Shown here: positions 50,403-59,937 of the stretch, one piece after another
Numbering within the stretch: position 1 is the first letter of the stretch
Layout of the letters: the number at the start of each line of letters is the position of its first letter
Assembly (NCBI GenBank): GCA_963762865.1
Contig: CAVXNC010000003.1
Span: 248,001 to 312,000, forward strand
Length of the DNA stretch: 64,000 bases
Reading direction: 5' to 3'
Origin: DATHAP01 sp963762865
GTDB taxonomy: Bacteria; Actinomycetota; Actinomycetes; JACCUZ01
Translations under genes and position numbers: made by a program
Notes under the pieces: model-generated
Database searches by the model: none
The model's input: only the letters and a program-made list of their open reading frames with translations
Told to the model about the DNA's origin: nothing

Positions 50403-53400
50403 TCACTGGGACGGCGCCGTCGGGGTCACGAGGTCGAGGGTGAAGGCGGCCGCGGCCGCCTCGCCGCGGTTGCTCGCGCCGAGCTTCATCATGATGTTGC
50501 TGACGTGCACGCTCACGGTCTTCTCGCTGATGAACAGAGCGCGGGCGATCTGCCGGTTGGTGCGCCCGGACGCGACGAGCGGGAGAACCTCCTGCTCGCG
50601 AGCGGTGAGACCGAGACGCTGCGCGGTGCTGGCGGGTGCCGACTTGGGCACGGCCGGGGCGTCGACGGTGAGCGTCGCGCGACCGGCCAGCGCCTGCAGC
50701 TCGCGCCGCAGCGGAGTGGCACCGAGCTCGTCGGCGACGGCGGTGGCTTCGGCGACCAGGGAGCCGGCCTTGCGCTTCGAGCGCTCCGCGACCAGTGCCT
50801 CGGCCTCGCGCCAGAGGGCGTAGGCCCGCGGGTAGGGCTGGCTCAGCGCCTGCCAGGCCGCTGCCACCTTCGCCCACAGCTCGTGGTCGTGCCGGCCGAC
50901 CTGGCGCGAGGTCTCTGCCTCGCCCTGCAGCAGGTAGGCGTCGATGGCCGGTGTCGCGCTGCGGGCCGCACCGTCGCGGCACTGCTGCTCGCGGACGGTC
51001 AGGTGCTTGACCAGCTGGGCATCGGGGCCGGCCTGGTCGGGCAGCAACCGGGCCCGTCCCGCCTGGTCGGCGGCGGCCCGCCGACCCACTGCGCACAGTC
51101 GCGCCGCGAGCTCGTCGTAGTCGGGCTTGTCGAGGCTGGGCAGCGTCTCGGCGACGACGGCGAGCGCGGCTGCCGGCTCGCCCGACCACAGGGCGAGCTC
51201 GGCACGGCTGGCCCCGAGCGTCCCCTCGAACCACGGGTCGCCACGCAGCGGCGCGATGCGCTCGGCAGCCTCGTAGCTGGCCTCGGCCGCCGCGACGTCG
51301 CCATGCGCGGCGGCGACGTCGGCGATGACGAGATGCAGGTAGCCCGCGAACGCCTGCGGCACGCCCTGCTGCAGCGCGTCGGTCGCGACCCGCGTGGCCT
51401 GGTCCCAGTCGCCGAGCAGCTGCAGCGTGCTGGCGGTGTTGACCAGCAGCCCGCCCCCGCCGGTCGACGTGAGCCCGAGCTGGCGGACCTTCGCCATGCC
51501 GGCGTAGGCGACGTCGAGGCTGGCCTGCAGCCGGCCGGCGCTCGTCAGCACGAAGGTCTGGTTCACATAGACCCGGAAGATCTCCTCGAGCGACCCGCAG
51601 TCCTCGCAGATGCCGCGTGCCTGGTCCAGCAGCTGCAGGCCGACGTCGAGCTCGCCGTTGACTGCCCGGCTGACCCCGAGGGTGGTCAGCGCGTAGCCCT
51701 CCTCCTCGGCGTGGCCGGCGGCGCGCGCGAGGTCGATCGCGATGGTCGCGTGCTCGGCCGCAGCGGCCGACTCGCCGTCGAGCAGCAGCCCGGCGGCCAG
51801 CGCGGCGTGGGCGCGGGACTGCAGCTGGCTGGCCGGTGCCCCCTCGAGCAGTGCCGCCGCCTCGCGGTCCGCGGCCAGGCTGGCGGGGGTGTCGCCGAGC
51901 TCCCAGAGGTATCGGCCGAGCCGCTCGCACAGCTGCGCCTCGGTGCTCGTGTCACCGCTCGCGCGGGCCGTCTCGCGGGCGCTGGTCGCGAGGGTGACCG
52001 CGTCGGTGGTGGCGCCCGCCCAGTGGGCGGCCTCGGCCGCCTCCTGCTGCAGCTCGGCGAGGGTGACACCGGTGATCGCGGTGGCGTCCGGGACGTGCCC
52101 CCAGGCGTCGAGGGCCCGGCGGTACTGCGCGTAGGCCTCGGCGAAGCCGGTGACGACAGCGGCGGCGCGGGCCGCCTCGATCGACGACGGCAGCGCCTTG
52201 ACCCAGACCTGCGCCTCCTGCCAGTGGTGGGCGAGCTCGGCGATGCCGAGAGCGGACGGCTGGCCCTCGTCCTCGCGCCGGTCGAGCGCCTCGGCGCTGC
52301 GGCGGTGCAGCACGAGCCGCTCGCTGGGCAGCACGTCGTCGTAGACCGCCTCCTGCCCGAGCGGGTGGCGGAAGGTGACCAGCTCGCCGTCGCGCTCGCG
52401 CCGCAGGATGCGCTGGTCGAGCGCCTCCCGCAGGGCGATGGCGAGCGCAGCCGGGCCTCCGAGGTCGGCGACCTCACCGAGGAGGTCGTGGTCGGCGGGC
52501 CGTCCGAGGACGGCGAGGGCTCGCACAGCCCGCTCGGCGTCGGGGGACAGCCGGCGGGCGCGGCGCAGCACGACCTCGCGGCAGGTCAGCGGCGTGCTGC
52601 TGGTGCCGGTGGACTTCGGTCCGGCGGCGAGCAGCTCCTGCGCGAAGAGCGGGTTGCCTGCCGACCGGCGGATGATGTCGTCGGTGCGCTGGGCCGGGAT
52701 GGCGGCCGGTGCCACGGCCCGCAGGATCGCCGACAGGTCGTCACGCGGGAGGGACCGCAGCCGCAGCGGCTCGACGCACTGCAGCCGCTCGAGGTCGGCC
52801 AGCGCGTCGGCGCGCACATTGCCGTCGATCGCTTCGTCGGTGCGCCACGACAGCACGATGAGGATCCGCTCGCGCGGGAGGTCGCGCAGCAGGTCGCGCT
52901 CCTGGCAGAGGTCCTGCACGAGGAAGAGCAGCAGGTCGAGGCTCGACCGGTCGGCCCAGTGCAGGTCCTCCAGGACGAGCACCAGCGGCTGCTCGTCGCT
53001 GAGCTCGCCGATCAGGTCGAGGACGCGGTCGAAGAGTCGGGTGCGTCCGCTGCGGCCCGCAGCCTCCTCTCCCGGGTCGGCGCGGAGCAGGTCCATGACC
53101 TCGTCGTACGACGCCGGCACGGCTGTCTCCACCGCGCCGCCACGACCCGACCGGGCAAGGTCCCGCAGTGCCGCGAGGAAGACGCCGAAGGGGAACTCAC
53201 CCGCGGCCAGGTCGATCCCGGCGCCGGCGACCACCCGGGCGCCCTCCTGCCGGGCGTGCTGGGCGAACTCGGCGAGCAGGCGGGTCTTGCCGACGCCGGC
53301 ATCACCGGTGACGGCCACACAGCTCGGTCGGCTGCCCGTGGCGGCGACGAGGCCCTCCAGCAGGAGCGACAGCTCGTCTGCCCGTCCCACGAACGGAGGC

Positions 53401-53417
53401 CGGGCAAGACCCCTCAT
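50403..53417 (-). CDS. LAL-type (large ATP-binding) LuxR family regulator
   Basis: A 1004-residue regulator. The N-terminal AAA/NACHT-like ATPase has PFVGRADELSLLLEGLVA, Walker A GDAGVGKT (38-45) and Walker B LVLVLEDLHWADRSS. The middle is a TPR-like helical array (~400-900). The C-terminal LuxR HTH reads LGLTAREQEVLPLVASGRTN through QIARALFISEKTVSVHVSNI. MalT-like proteins of this build need ATP and a ligand to oligomerise and activate promoters. It ends 9 bp from the S53 peptidase stop, convergent; control of the neighbouring CTAAGG promoters is a positional guess. ATG 53417 matches the family start. Confidence 0.88.
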   Translation of the reverse strand: MRGLARPPFVGRADELSLLLEGLVAATGSRPSCVAVTGDAGVGKTRLLAEFAQHARQEGARVVAGAGIDLAAGEFPFGVFLAALRDLARSGRGGAVETAVPASYDEVMDLLRADPGEEAAGRSGRTRLFDRVLDLIGELSDEQPLVLVLEDLHWADRSSLDLLLFLVQDLCQERDLLRDLPRERILIVLSWRTDEAIDGNVRADALADLERLQCVEPLRLRSLPRDDLSAILRAVAPAAIPAQRTDDIIRRSAGNPLFAQELLAAGPKSTGTSSTPLTCREVVLRRARRLSPDAERAVRALAVLGRPADHDLLGEVADLGGPAALAIALREALDQRILRRERDGELVTFRHPLGQEAVYDDVLPSERLVLHRRSAEALDRREDEGQPSALGIAELAHHWQEAQVWVKALPSSIEAARAAAVVTGFAEAYAQYRRALDAWGHVPDATAITGVTLAELQQEAAEAAHWAGATTDAVTLATSARETARASGDTSTEAQLCERLGRYLWELGDTPASLAADREAAALLEGAPASQLQSRAHAALAAGLLLDGESAAAAEHATIAIDLARAAGHAEEEGYALTTLGVSRAVNGELDVGLQLLDQARGICEDCGSLEEIFRVYVNQTFVLTSAGRLQASLDVAYAGMAKVRQLGLTSTGGGGLLVNTASTLQLLGDWDQATRVATDALQQGVPQAFAGYLHLVIADVAAAHGDVAAAEASYEAAERIAPLRGDPWFEGTLGASRAELALWSGEPAAALAVVAETLPSLDKPDYDELAARLCAVGRRAAADQAGRARLLPDQAGPDAQLVKHLTVREQQCRDGAARSATPAIDAYLLQGEAETSRQVGRHDHELWAKVAAAWQALSQPYPRAYALWREAEALVAERSKRKAGSLVAEATAVADELGATPLRRELQALAGRATLTVDAPAVPKSAPASTAQRLGLTAREQEVLPLVASGRTNRQIARALFISEKTVSVHVSNIMMKLGASNRGEAAAAAFTLDLVTPTAPSQ

Positions 53418-53884
53418 GCGCGCCAGTGTGACCCCCTGTGCCGTTGCTGCCCAGCAACTTACGCCGTACGGCGCAGCCTTCCGGACCATTCGGACAACTG
53501 ACCTACTAGGCCAGGACGGCTGTGGCGGCGTACAGTCGCAACCACGCCCTGGACCCCGGCGGGCCGATGACGGCCGAGCCGAGTGGTCGGGTGGTTGTCC
53601 AACCCAGCTCCCCGACCATGCCAATGGGCAGAGCCCGGTCCGTGCCGTCGGTCCCGTCGGACTCCAGCGGTGCCCCACCCGACCGGCCGCTGCGCCCAGC
53701 AGGGGAGCCCAGCGAACGGATGCGGTGGACACGCGTCCCCGCCGCCCTCCAGGCGGCGGGGACGTCGTGTCCGGTGCCCGGCGGTACCGGCGTACGGTGG
53801 GTGGAGCCGCGGCTGACGGGCCTCGGGCCACCTGGCCTGCACTTCCTGCCACCCGCCCAGACGCCGGCCGGCGGGAGGTGCGGA
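53418..53884. other. 467-bp intergenic region with a hairpin at 53735-53763
   Basis: The region separates the LAL regulator from the GAF-ANTAR pair. GTCCCCGCCGCC and GGCGGCGGGGAC form a 12-bp stem with a 5-nt loop at 53735-53763. A plus-strand frame is open through it but shows no domain or ribosome-binding site. It probably holds divergent promoters. Confidence 0.5.
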
Positions 53885-54584
53885 GTGCGCAAGCAGCGGG
53901 TGCGCGAGCTGATGCTGGCCGCCGGCCAGGGTGACGACCGTGTCCTGCAGCTGTGCACCTCGGCCGTCGGCGCGCTCGCGGTGGACGGCGTGGGCCTGTC
54001 GATGACCAACGGTCCGGGGCAGCACAGCAAGGTGGCTGCCACCGATGACGTCAGCGACCGGATCGAGGACCTGCAGGTGCTCTTCGGGCAGGGACCGTGC
54101 GTCGACGCGGTGGCCACCGGGGCGCCGGTGCTCGTGGACGACCTGGCCGGGCCTGACGTCGGGACCCGCTGGCCGATCTTCACGCCGGCGGCGGCGGCGC
54201 TGGGCGTGTGCGCGTCCTTCTCGGTCCCGCTGATCGTGGGGGAGATGCGGCTGGGCGCGATGGACCTCTACCGGAGGGACATCGGCCCGTTGCATCCTGC
54301 CCAGGTGGCAGAGGCGCAGGACTACGCGAGCGCGGCGGTGAACATGCTCCTGGAGCGGCACAGAGGAATTCCCGCCGGTGACGCCGCCGCCGGACGCGCC
54401 GGGCTGGGCGGCGTCGAGCGCGGTGCACCAGGCCACCGGGATGGTGATGGTGCAGATGGCCACTGATGCCGAGGGCGCGTTCGCGGCGTTGCGGGCACGG
54501 GCCTACCAGGAAGGTCGATCGCTGGCCGAGGTTGCCGCCGACGTGCTCGATCGACGTATCCGCATGACCGATGGGGAGGGGTGA
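53885..54584 (+). pseudogene. GAF-ANTAR domain protein, frameshifted near 54360
   Basis: The first frame encodes a GAF domain: AAGQGDDRVLQLCTSAVGAL, IEDLQVLFGQGPCVDAVATG, ASFSVPLIVGEMRLGAMDLY to YASAAVNMLLERH. The second frame (TEEFPPVTPPPDAPGW) leads into an ANTAR domain: SAVHQATGMVMVQMATDAEG and ARAYQEGRSLAEVAADVLDR. Together they give a ~233-residue typical actinobacterial GAF-ANTAR sensor, an RNA-binding antiterminator type regulated by a small ligand. GGGAGG lies before GTG 53885. The next gene is a paralogue overlapping by 4 bp, so this locus is a tandem pair. Confidence 0.82.
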
Positions 54585-55385
54585 CCATCGTGAGCACTGC
54601 TGAACGTGACGGGGAGTCGTCGGGAGGCGGCCGCCGCGAGCGCCTGCTCGCGGACGCGTTCGTCGATATGGCCGACACGCTGGTCGCCGACTACGACGTG
54701 CTCGACTTCCTGCACGGCCTCGCGGGGCACTGCGTCGACCTGCTCGACGTGGACGCCGCCGGGCTGATGCTGGCTGACCGTGGCGGGACGCTGCGCGTCG
54801 CCGCGAGCTCGACGGAGCAGGTCCGGCTGCTGGAGCTCTTCGAGCTGCAGAACGAGGAAGGTCCGTGCCTCGAGTGCTTCGGCAGCGGCGCGCCGGTGGC
54901 CAACGACGACCTGGATGCCGATGGGAGCGTCGCGGTGGCCGCGCTTCAGCCGGGAGGCGTCGTCGGCCGGCTTCCGCTCGGTGGTCGCGCTGCCGATGCG
55001 GCTGCGCGACGAGACGATCGGGGCGCTCAACCTCTTCCGGGCCGAGCCCGGACCGCTGCCCGACCCGGACCGCTCCCTCGCGCAGGCGCTGGCCGACGTG
55101 GCGACGATCGGGATCCTGCAGGAGCGCGGGAGCCGGCGTCGTGAGGTGCTCGCCGAGCAGCTGCAGGAGGCGCTCACCAGCCGGATCGTCATCGAGCAGG
55201 CGAAGGGCGTCATCGCCGAACGGCTCGGGGTGCACGTCGACGAGGCCTTCGCGCAGATGCGCGGCTACGCGCGCTCGCACGGCGAGCGGCTCTCCGAGGT
55301 GGCCCGGCGGGTCGTGTCCCGCGAGCTGGACCTGACCGCCGACCCGTCGCGGCGTACGTCGTCAAAAACCGCCCGGGGCGAGTAG
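54581..55385 (+). pseudogene. Second GAF-ANTAR protein, frameshifted near 54925
   Basis: The first frame has DMADTLVADYDVLDFLHGLA, CVDLLDVDAAGLMLADRGGT and FELQNEEGPCLECFGSGAPV; the other frame resumes RWPRFSREASSAGFRSVVAL, MRLRDETIGALNLFRAEPGP and the ANTAR part LTSRIVIEQAKGVIAERLGV, RGYARSHGERLSEVARRVV. Joined length is ~267 residues. It overlaps the preceding paralogue (GTGA), so the two are translationally coupled. ANTAR domains bind paired hairpins in nascent RNA; no such target is obvious in the adjacent leader. Start GTG 54581 or 54590. Confidence 0.82.
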
Positions 55386-55489
55386 ACCCGCTCTGAGCGG
55401 GGAAGGCTCCGCCCAGCGGGCCGTCTTGACCTGCCCTCCGCCCCGGACCCAGGTGGACAACCGACGTCAGTGGCTCCGGAGGGTCCCCG

Positions 55490-55874
55490 ATGAGCGTGCT
55501 CCTCGTTCAAGCCCTGGACCGGCGTGGTGATGCGCCCCGGGCGGCGCGCGGTCGCGTCCGCGAGTTCCTGCGCGAGACCGGATCGGCGGAACTCGTTGCC
55601 GACGTCGAGGTCGTCGTGAGCGAGCTGGTCACCAACGCGGTCCTGCACGGCGTCGGCGCCATCGAGCTGCGCCTGGAGCTGGTGGACGGCGGGGTGTCCG
55701 TAGGCGTCCTGGACGGCGGCCGGGCCCGACCCCGCCCGCCCGGCACCCGGGATGACGACGAGGGCGGTCGCGGGCTGGCCCTGGTCGCCGGGCTGACCAA
55801 GGACTGGGGGATCCGTCCGGCCGGCACCGGCGGCAAGGAGGTCTGGGCCGTTCTTCCTGGACCTCGCGGGGTGA
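55490..55874 (+). CDS. RsbW-like ATP-binding protein, stop codon probably displaced by an indel
   Basis: About 127 residues: RVREFLRETGSAELVADVEV, N-box VVSELVTNAVLHGVG and G-box GGRGLALVAGLTKDWG, ending VWAVLPG. This is a complete HATPase_c_2 kinase like the one at 1529 (same GRGLALVAGL motif). In the given sequence the frame stays open to 57280 through the antisense oxidoreductase; a TGA at 55872-55874 one frame over is the likely true end. It follows the GAF-ANTAR pair by 105 bp and may act with them in stress signalling. ATG 55490. Confidence 0.7.
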
Positions 55875-55945
55875 CGTCCGGGGGCACGTGGGCGGCCTGT
55901 CGGCCGTGTCAGCGGAATGACGGCGGGCCGGACGACCACCCTGCT

Positions 55946-56896
55946 TCAGGGCTGGACGACGACCTTGCCGCAGGCGCGGCCGGCACCGACGTGTCGCAGC
56001 GCCTCCACCACCTCGTCCAGCGGGAAGCGGGAGTCGATGACCGGCGCGAGCGTCCCGTCGCGACAGAGGTCGAGGACCGGGGCGATGTCGTCAGCTCGGA
56101 ACCGCACGGCGAGGACGCGAACCCGGCGGCGGCGCAGGACGGGACCGAGCGCCGCCGCCTGGAGCAGGGGCCGCATGTCACCGCCGACGAGGAAGTACTG
56201 ACCTTCTGGTGCCAGCACCCGCCGCCAGTCCAGTGCGGAGCGGTGCGCAGCCAGGTCGAGGACGAGGTCGTACCGTCCGCCGAGTCCGGTGACGTCGTCG
56301 AGCTCGTAGTCGACGACGTGGTCGGCACCGACACTTCGCATGAAGCCCTGCTTGTGCCGGTTGTCGACGGCGGTGACCTCGGCCCCGGAAGCCTTGGCGA
56401 GCTGCACCGCGAGCACTCCCGTCCCGCCGCCGGCGCCGTTGACGCACACGTGCTGGCCGGCAGTGACACCGCCCTTGGTGCGGATGCCCTGGAGCGCGAT
56501 CGGGCCGGACTGCGGCAGCGCGGATGCCACGTCGTGCGGCATCTCGTCGGGAAGCGTCACGAGGTCGCGCTCGGTGACCACGACGTAGTCGGCGAAGCAG
56601 CCCAGTCGGCCGACGTAGGCGGTCACCCGGTCACCGGGCTGGAACTTGGTCGCGTCGGGACCGTTCCGCTCGACGGTGCCCGCCAGGTCGGACCCCAGGC
56701 CGGGTCGACGTGGCCGGCGCAGTCCGCCGAGCCGGGAGTACAGCGGCGACCCGGTCAGCACCTCCCAGTCCGACGCCGCGACCGACGCCGCCGCGACCTT
56801 CACGAGGACCTCGCCGCGGCCGGGTGCCGGCACGGGCACGTCCTTGACGCGGAGCCCCTCCGGCCCGCCGTAGCGGGTGTGCACCAGTGCCTTCAT
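55946..56896 (-). CDS. NAD(P)-dependent quinone-oxidoreductase-like MDR protein
   Basis: A 316-residue zinc-free medium-chain dehydrogenase/reductase: MKALVHTRYGGPEGLRVKDV, GSDLAGTVERNGPDATKFQP, GDRVTAYVGRLGCFADYVVV and the nucleotide-binding CVNGAGGGTGVLAVQLAKAS. The structural-zinc Cys cluster is absent. Such enzymes reduce quinones or enones with NADPH in the cytosol. It is monocistronic, convergent with the RsbW-like gene and 51 bp downstream of the sigma-factor partner gene on the same strand. Confidence 0.87.
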   Translation of the reverse strand: MKALVHTRYGGPEGLRVKDVPVPAPGRGEVLVKVAAASVAASDWEVLTGSPLYSRLGGLRRPRRPGLGSDLAGTVERNGPDATKFQPGDRVTAYVGRLGCFADYVVVTERDLVTLPDEMPHDVASALPQSGPIALQGIRTKGGVTAGQHVCVNGAGGGTGVLAVQLAKASGAEVTAVDNRHKQGFMRSVGADHVVDYELDDVTGLGGRYDLVLDLAAHRSALDWRRVLAPEGQYFLVGGDMRPLLQAAALGPVLRRRRVRVLAVRFRADDIAPVLDLCRDGTLAPVIDSRFPLDEVVEALRHVGAGRACGKVVVQP

Positions 56897-56947
56897 CTCC
56901 GGGCCATCGTGGACTCTGCGCGCCGTGCCGTCGAGCTTCGGGTCGGG

Positions 56948-57952
56948 TCAGCTGCCCTCGTACGGGATCAGAACCCACCGGTCCGGGGTCCACGCGGCGC
57001 CGCACGTGTTCTCGCGGACGGTCCCGCGGAGGAGGGGGGTGCCGAAGTCGCCGACCTCCACCCCGCCGAGAACGAGCCGGTCACCGGAGCTGCACTCGAC
57101 CGAGTCGGGCCAGCTGGTGAGCGTCAGCTTGGACCCCTGCAGCGCCCACTCGCCGTAGTCGACCTGCTCACCCGTGCCGGCTGCGACGTGGTACTCCCCG
57201 ATGGGGTCGAGCTCGAGGAGGTGCCCGCCGCCTTCGGCCATCCAGGTCCCGTAGAGCCGGCTCTCGCCCGGCAGCGGTGACCAGCTGCGCTCCGCGGAGT
57301 TGTCGAGCGCCGCCATCGTCGGCGACGCGGGCAGCACCTGCTCCATCACCCACCGCTCGTCCTCCACGGTGTTGCATGCACCTGTCCCCGACCGGGTGTA
57401 GACGAGGTGCAGCGCTCCCTGCTCCGGGAGCGAGCCCCGCATGGCCATCTGCTGACCGCCGCATCCGGCCGGGCCGCCGTCCACCGTGATGCTGATCCGG
57501 TCGCCGTCGATCGCGTACCTGCCCTGGACGCTCGGATCCTCGAAGAGCCGGCCATCGCGGTCCCAGGAGACCAGGTCGGGCGGCGCGAAACGCATCAGCA
57601 GCCCGCCGTCGTCCAGCCGCCAGACCCCTCGGATGGACTCGGAGGTAGGTGCGCTGCCGCTGAGGAAGTCGGCGTGGTTGTCGATGCCCGGGCTCGGCGA
57701 CGGTCCCGGACCGGCGGGTGGTGCCGCCTTGTCCTCCCCGCCGATCGTCAGGTACGCGGCGAGGCCGAGGAGGAGGACCACGACGGCCGCTGCGGCGGCG
57801 GCAGCGAACGCCGAACGGCGGCGGTCCTGCTGGCGACCGCTGCCGATGCGATCGTCGATAGCTGTCCGTGCGTCTCTCAGATCTGAATCGGTCACGACGA
57901 CTCCTCGGGAGACTTCCGCGATGTCCCGCGCGAGTCGCTCTTCGATGCTCAT
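56948..57952 (-). CDS. Membrane protein coupled to an ECF sigma factor (putative anti-sigma or sensor)
   Basis: A 334-residue protein: cytoplasmic N-terminus of ~47 residues (EERLARDIAEVSRGVVVTDS), one transmembrane helix (FAAAAAAAVVVLLLGLAAYL, ~49-68) and a large outside domain with two repeated beta-type halves (IRGVWRLDDGGLLMRFAPPD; LYGTWMAEGGGHLLELDPIG) and four Cys. Its ATG overlaps the sigma gene stop (ATGA). No zinc-type HxxxCxxC anti-sigma motif is visible, so its role as anti-sigma factor is inferred from topology and coupling only. Confidence 0.7.
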   Translation of the reverse strand: MSIEERLARDIAEVSRGVVVTDSDLRDARTAIDDRIGSGRQQDRRRSAFAAAAAAAVVVLLLGLAAYLTIGGEDKAAPPAGPGPSPSPGIDNHADFLSGSAPTSESIRGVWRLDDGGLLMRFAPPDLVSWDRDGRLFEDPSVQGRYAIDGDRISITVDGGPAGCGGQQMAMRGSLPEQGALHLVYTRSGTGACNTVEDERWVMEQVLPASPTMAALDNSAERSWSPLPGESRLYGTWMAEGGGHLLELDPIGEYHVAAGTGEQVDYGEWALQGSKLTLTSWPDSVECSSGDRLVLGGVEVGDFGTPLLRGTVRENTCGAAWTPDRWVLIPYEGS

Positions 57953-58521
57953 GCGGTCACCTCGATCCGCTGCTGCAGGGCTCGCAGCCCGCGATGGGTG
58001 TGCGACTTGACCGCTCCCTCGCTGATGGCGAGCAGCTGGGCGGTCTCCGCGACCGAGAGCTCGAGGACGTAGCGGCAGGCCAACACCTCGCGCTGACGAC
58101 GCGCCAGCGTCCGCATGACCGTCACGAGCGACGCAACTTCCTGGCGACCCACCGTCGCGTCCTCCGCACTCGCCTCGTGCTCGCGGACGAGCATCAGCGG
58201 GCGGGGAGCACGCTGGGTGATCTGCCGTCGGATGAAGGACCGGCAGCGGTTGAGCAGGCAGGCGCGGAGGTACGCCTCGGCGGAGGCAGGGTCACGAAGG
58301 TGCCGCCGACGACGATGCAGTGCGACGAACGCGTCCTGCACGGCGTCCTCCGCGGCCTCGCGGTCGCCCAGCATGACCACGCCGAGCCGGAGGAGCGCGG
58401 CGTAGTGCCGCCGGAACAGCACGTCGACCAGCTCGGCGCGCGCGGGCGTCTCCGCGTCGCGCCAGGTGGCTCTGCGCTGCTCAGGCATGGAGAGCAACTC
58501 CTCCGGAAGGGAGTCAGTCAT
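57949..58521 (-). CDS. ECF (SigE-like) RNA polymerase sigma factor
   Basis: A 190-residue sigma factor. Region 2 is LFRRHYAALLRLGVVMLGDR with EAAEDAVQDAFVALHRRRRH; region 4 is LARRQREVLACRYVLELSVA with ETAQLLAISEGAVKSHTHRG. It directs RNA polymerase to a stress-type regulon; the target promoters are unknown. It is coupled by a 4-bp overlap to the single-span membrane protein. ATG 58521 opens MTDSLPEELLSMPEQRR. The 139-bp gap upstream to the padR stop contains no gene. Confidence 0.88.
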   Translation of the reverse strand: MTDSLPEELLSMPEQRRATWRDAETPARAELVDVLFRRHYAALLRLGVVMLGDREAAEDAVQDAFVALHRRRRHLRDPASAEAYLRACLLNRCRSFIRRQITQRAPRPLMLVREHEASAEDATVGRQEVASLVTVMRTLARRQREVLACRYVLELSVAETAQLLAISEGAVKSHTHRGLRALQQRIEVTA

Positions 58522-58660
58522 GCCCCGAGAGTCGTTCGACCGGCGTTCAGGTTGTCACTGGAGCGGAATGGATGGGTGCAGTTCTCCGCGACCGCGAGGC
58601 GATACCCGGACATCACGGGACACGAAGACGACGCCCTCCGCGCGATGCGCCGGACATCTG

Positions 58661-59293
58661 TCAAGGCGCTCCGGCGGCGAGCGCGGCTTCGAGCGCGGCG
58701 AGGGTCGAGGCACGATCCTGGGGTTCCGCGGGCGTCTCCCAGTGCTGAACCTCCTCGATTGCTCGATCCGCCCAAGCCGCCTCCGCGCGCGCGGCCTCGA
58801 GGACGAGTCGCGCTGCGAGGACGTTGACGTGCGTCCGGTCGGGAAACGGCTCGTCTCCGTGGAGATATGGGCGGAAGACCGCCGCGGCTGCGTTCCAGCG
58901 AGCGGTCGCGTGGTCACGGAAATGGCGGAGGTGTTCGAGAAGCTGCTCCGTCGAGCCGTTGGTCGCGAAGAGCAGTTTGACGATCGACTCCGATTCCCAT
59001 CGTGGCTCGGCCGCCGCTGTCCCGAGCCAGGCGGCGAGGGCCCGCTTGCCGGCTGGGGTGATGGTGTAGACGGTGCGTCGGCGCTTGCCGCGCGGTTCGG
59101 CGTTCGCGGAGGCAAGGCCGTGGGCGATCAGCTTCTTGGGTTCGGCGTAGAGGTTGCTCTCCGCGCGGGGCCAGACGAAGCGCAGGTCCCGTTGCATCTG
59201 TCTGGCCAGCTCGTACGTCGACCAGGGTCTGATCGCCAGCAGCCCGAGGATCGCGTACGAGGTCGTGGTCAGCTCCGGACGGGTTCTTGACAT
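58661..59293 (-). CDS. PadR family transcriptional regulator
   Basis: A 210-residue regulator. The winged HTH is SYAILGLLAIRPWSTYELAR, with LRFVWPRAESNLYAEPKKLI and GKRRRTVYTITPAGKRALAA, the PadR core. The C-terminal Vir-type helical domain (SIVKLLFATNGSTEQLLEHL) mediates dimerisation. PadR proteins repress neighbouring genes until a ligand binds. GGAGGAG lies 4 nt before ATG 59293, just downstream of a perfect palindrome GGAGTAACCGTTACTCC that is probably its own operator. Confidence 0.9.
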   Translation of the reverse strand: MSRTRPELTTTSYAILGLLAIRPWSTYELARQMQRDLRFVWPRAESNLYAEPKKLIAHGLASANAEPRGKRRRTVYTITPAGKRALAAWLGTAAAEPRWESESIVKLLFATNGSTEQLLEHLRHFRDHATARWNAAAAVFRPYLHGDEPFPDRTHVNVLAARLVLEAARAEAAWADRAIEEVQHWETPAEPQDRASTLAALEAALAAGAP

Positions 59294-59305
59294 TTGCTCC
59301 TCCGT

Positions 59306-59331
59306 GGAGTAACCGTTACTCCTATGAGGAG
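59306..59331. promoter_or_regulatory. PadR-type operator with TATACT -10
   Basis: GGAGTAACCGTTACTCC (59306-59322) is a perfect 7+3+7 palindrome, and CTCC-TATGA-GGAG overlaps its edge to 59331. On the minus strand TATACT just upstream (59332-59338) can serve as -10 for padR. Autorepression and control of the divergent GNAT gene are inferred. Confidence 0.65.
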
Positions 59332-59376
59332 TATATCTGAGGCCGGCAGCGCCTCACTCCTGGTGTGGACCCGAAC

Positions 59377-59937
59377 ATGCTGACCGCTCAGGACGTGCAC
59401 GTCCGCGATGCGACCGGGACCGATGCGGACGCCATCGCCGCCATCGGGAGCCAGGCGATGCCGGCGCAGTACGCGGGTCTCGTGGACCCGGCCGCCGTCG
59501 CCGCCGTGGTCAGCCAGGCCTACGAGCCCTCGGCGGTCACCGAATGCATCCACCGCTGCCAGCGGGCGTCGGACGCGCTCTTCCTGGTGGCGGAGCGGTC
59601 GGGCCAGGTCGTCGGGTTCCTGCACTTCGACTCCTTCGGGCCCGAACCCGAGCTGCATCGGCTGTATCTCGAACCTCGGCATCGTGGAGCCGGCGTCGGG
59701 ACGCTGTTGATGAACGCGCTGCATGCTCGACTCCCGGCGGAGCTGGCGTACATGCTCCTCGTGGTCGCCGGCAACGACCGTGCCGTGAAGTTCTACGAAC
59801 GCCACGGCCTTCACGTCTCGCGCATCGTTGACGGTCTCGCCTACTACAGCGAGCGGATGGGCGTTGTCTTTCCCCCTGGAACTCGTCCCGTCGGTCTGGT
59901 GCTGATGCGCCGGACTGTCGCCGGCCAACATGGTTGA
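59377..59937 (+). CDS. GNAT family N-acetyltransferase
   Basis: A 186-residue acetyltransferase. DVHVRDATGTDADAIAAIGS is the N-terminal strand-helix, ERSGQVVGFLHFDSF the central strand, LYLEPRHRGAGVGTLLMNAL the acetyl-CoA motif A, and VAGNDRAVKFYERHGLHVSR motif B. The substrate is unknown; the family acetylates amines or N-termini. ATG 59377 is used; GTG 59365 is possible. It is divergent from padR and overlaps the next gene's ATG. Confidence 0.87.
   Translation: MLTAQDVHVRDATGTDADAIAAIGSQAMPAQYAGLVDPAAVAAVVSQAYEPSAVTECIHRCQRASDALFLVAERSGQVVGFLHFDSFGPEPELHRLYLEPRHRGAGVGTLLMNALHARLPAELAYMLLVVAGNDRAVKFYERHGLHVSRIVDGLAYYSERMGVVFPPGTRPVGLVLMRRTVAGQHG

Noticed and set aside
55875..57280. Continuation of the RsbW-like frame to a 596-residue protein
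   Set aside because: Everything after VWAVLPG is antisense to the quinone oxidoreductase and has no domain; open antisense frames are expected at this GC content.
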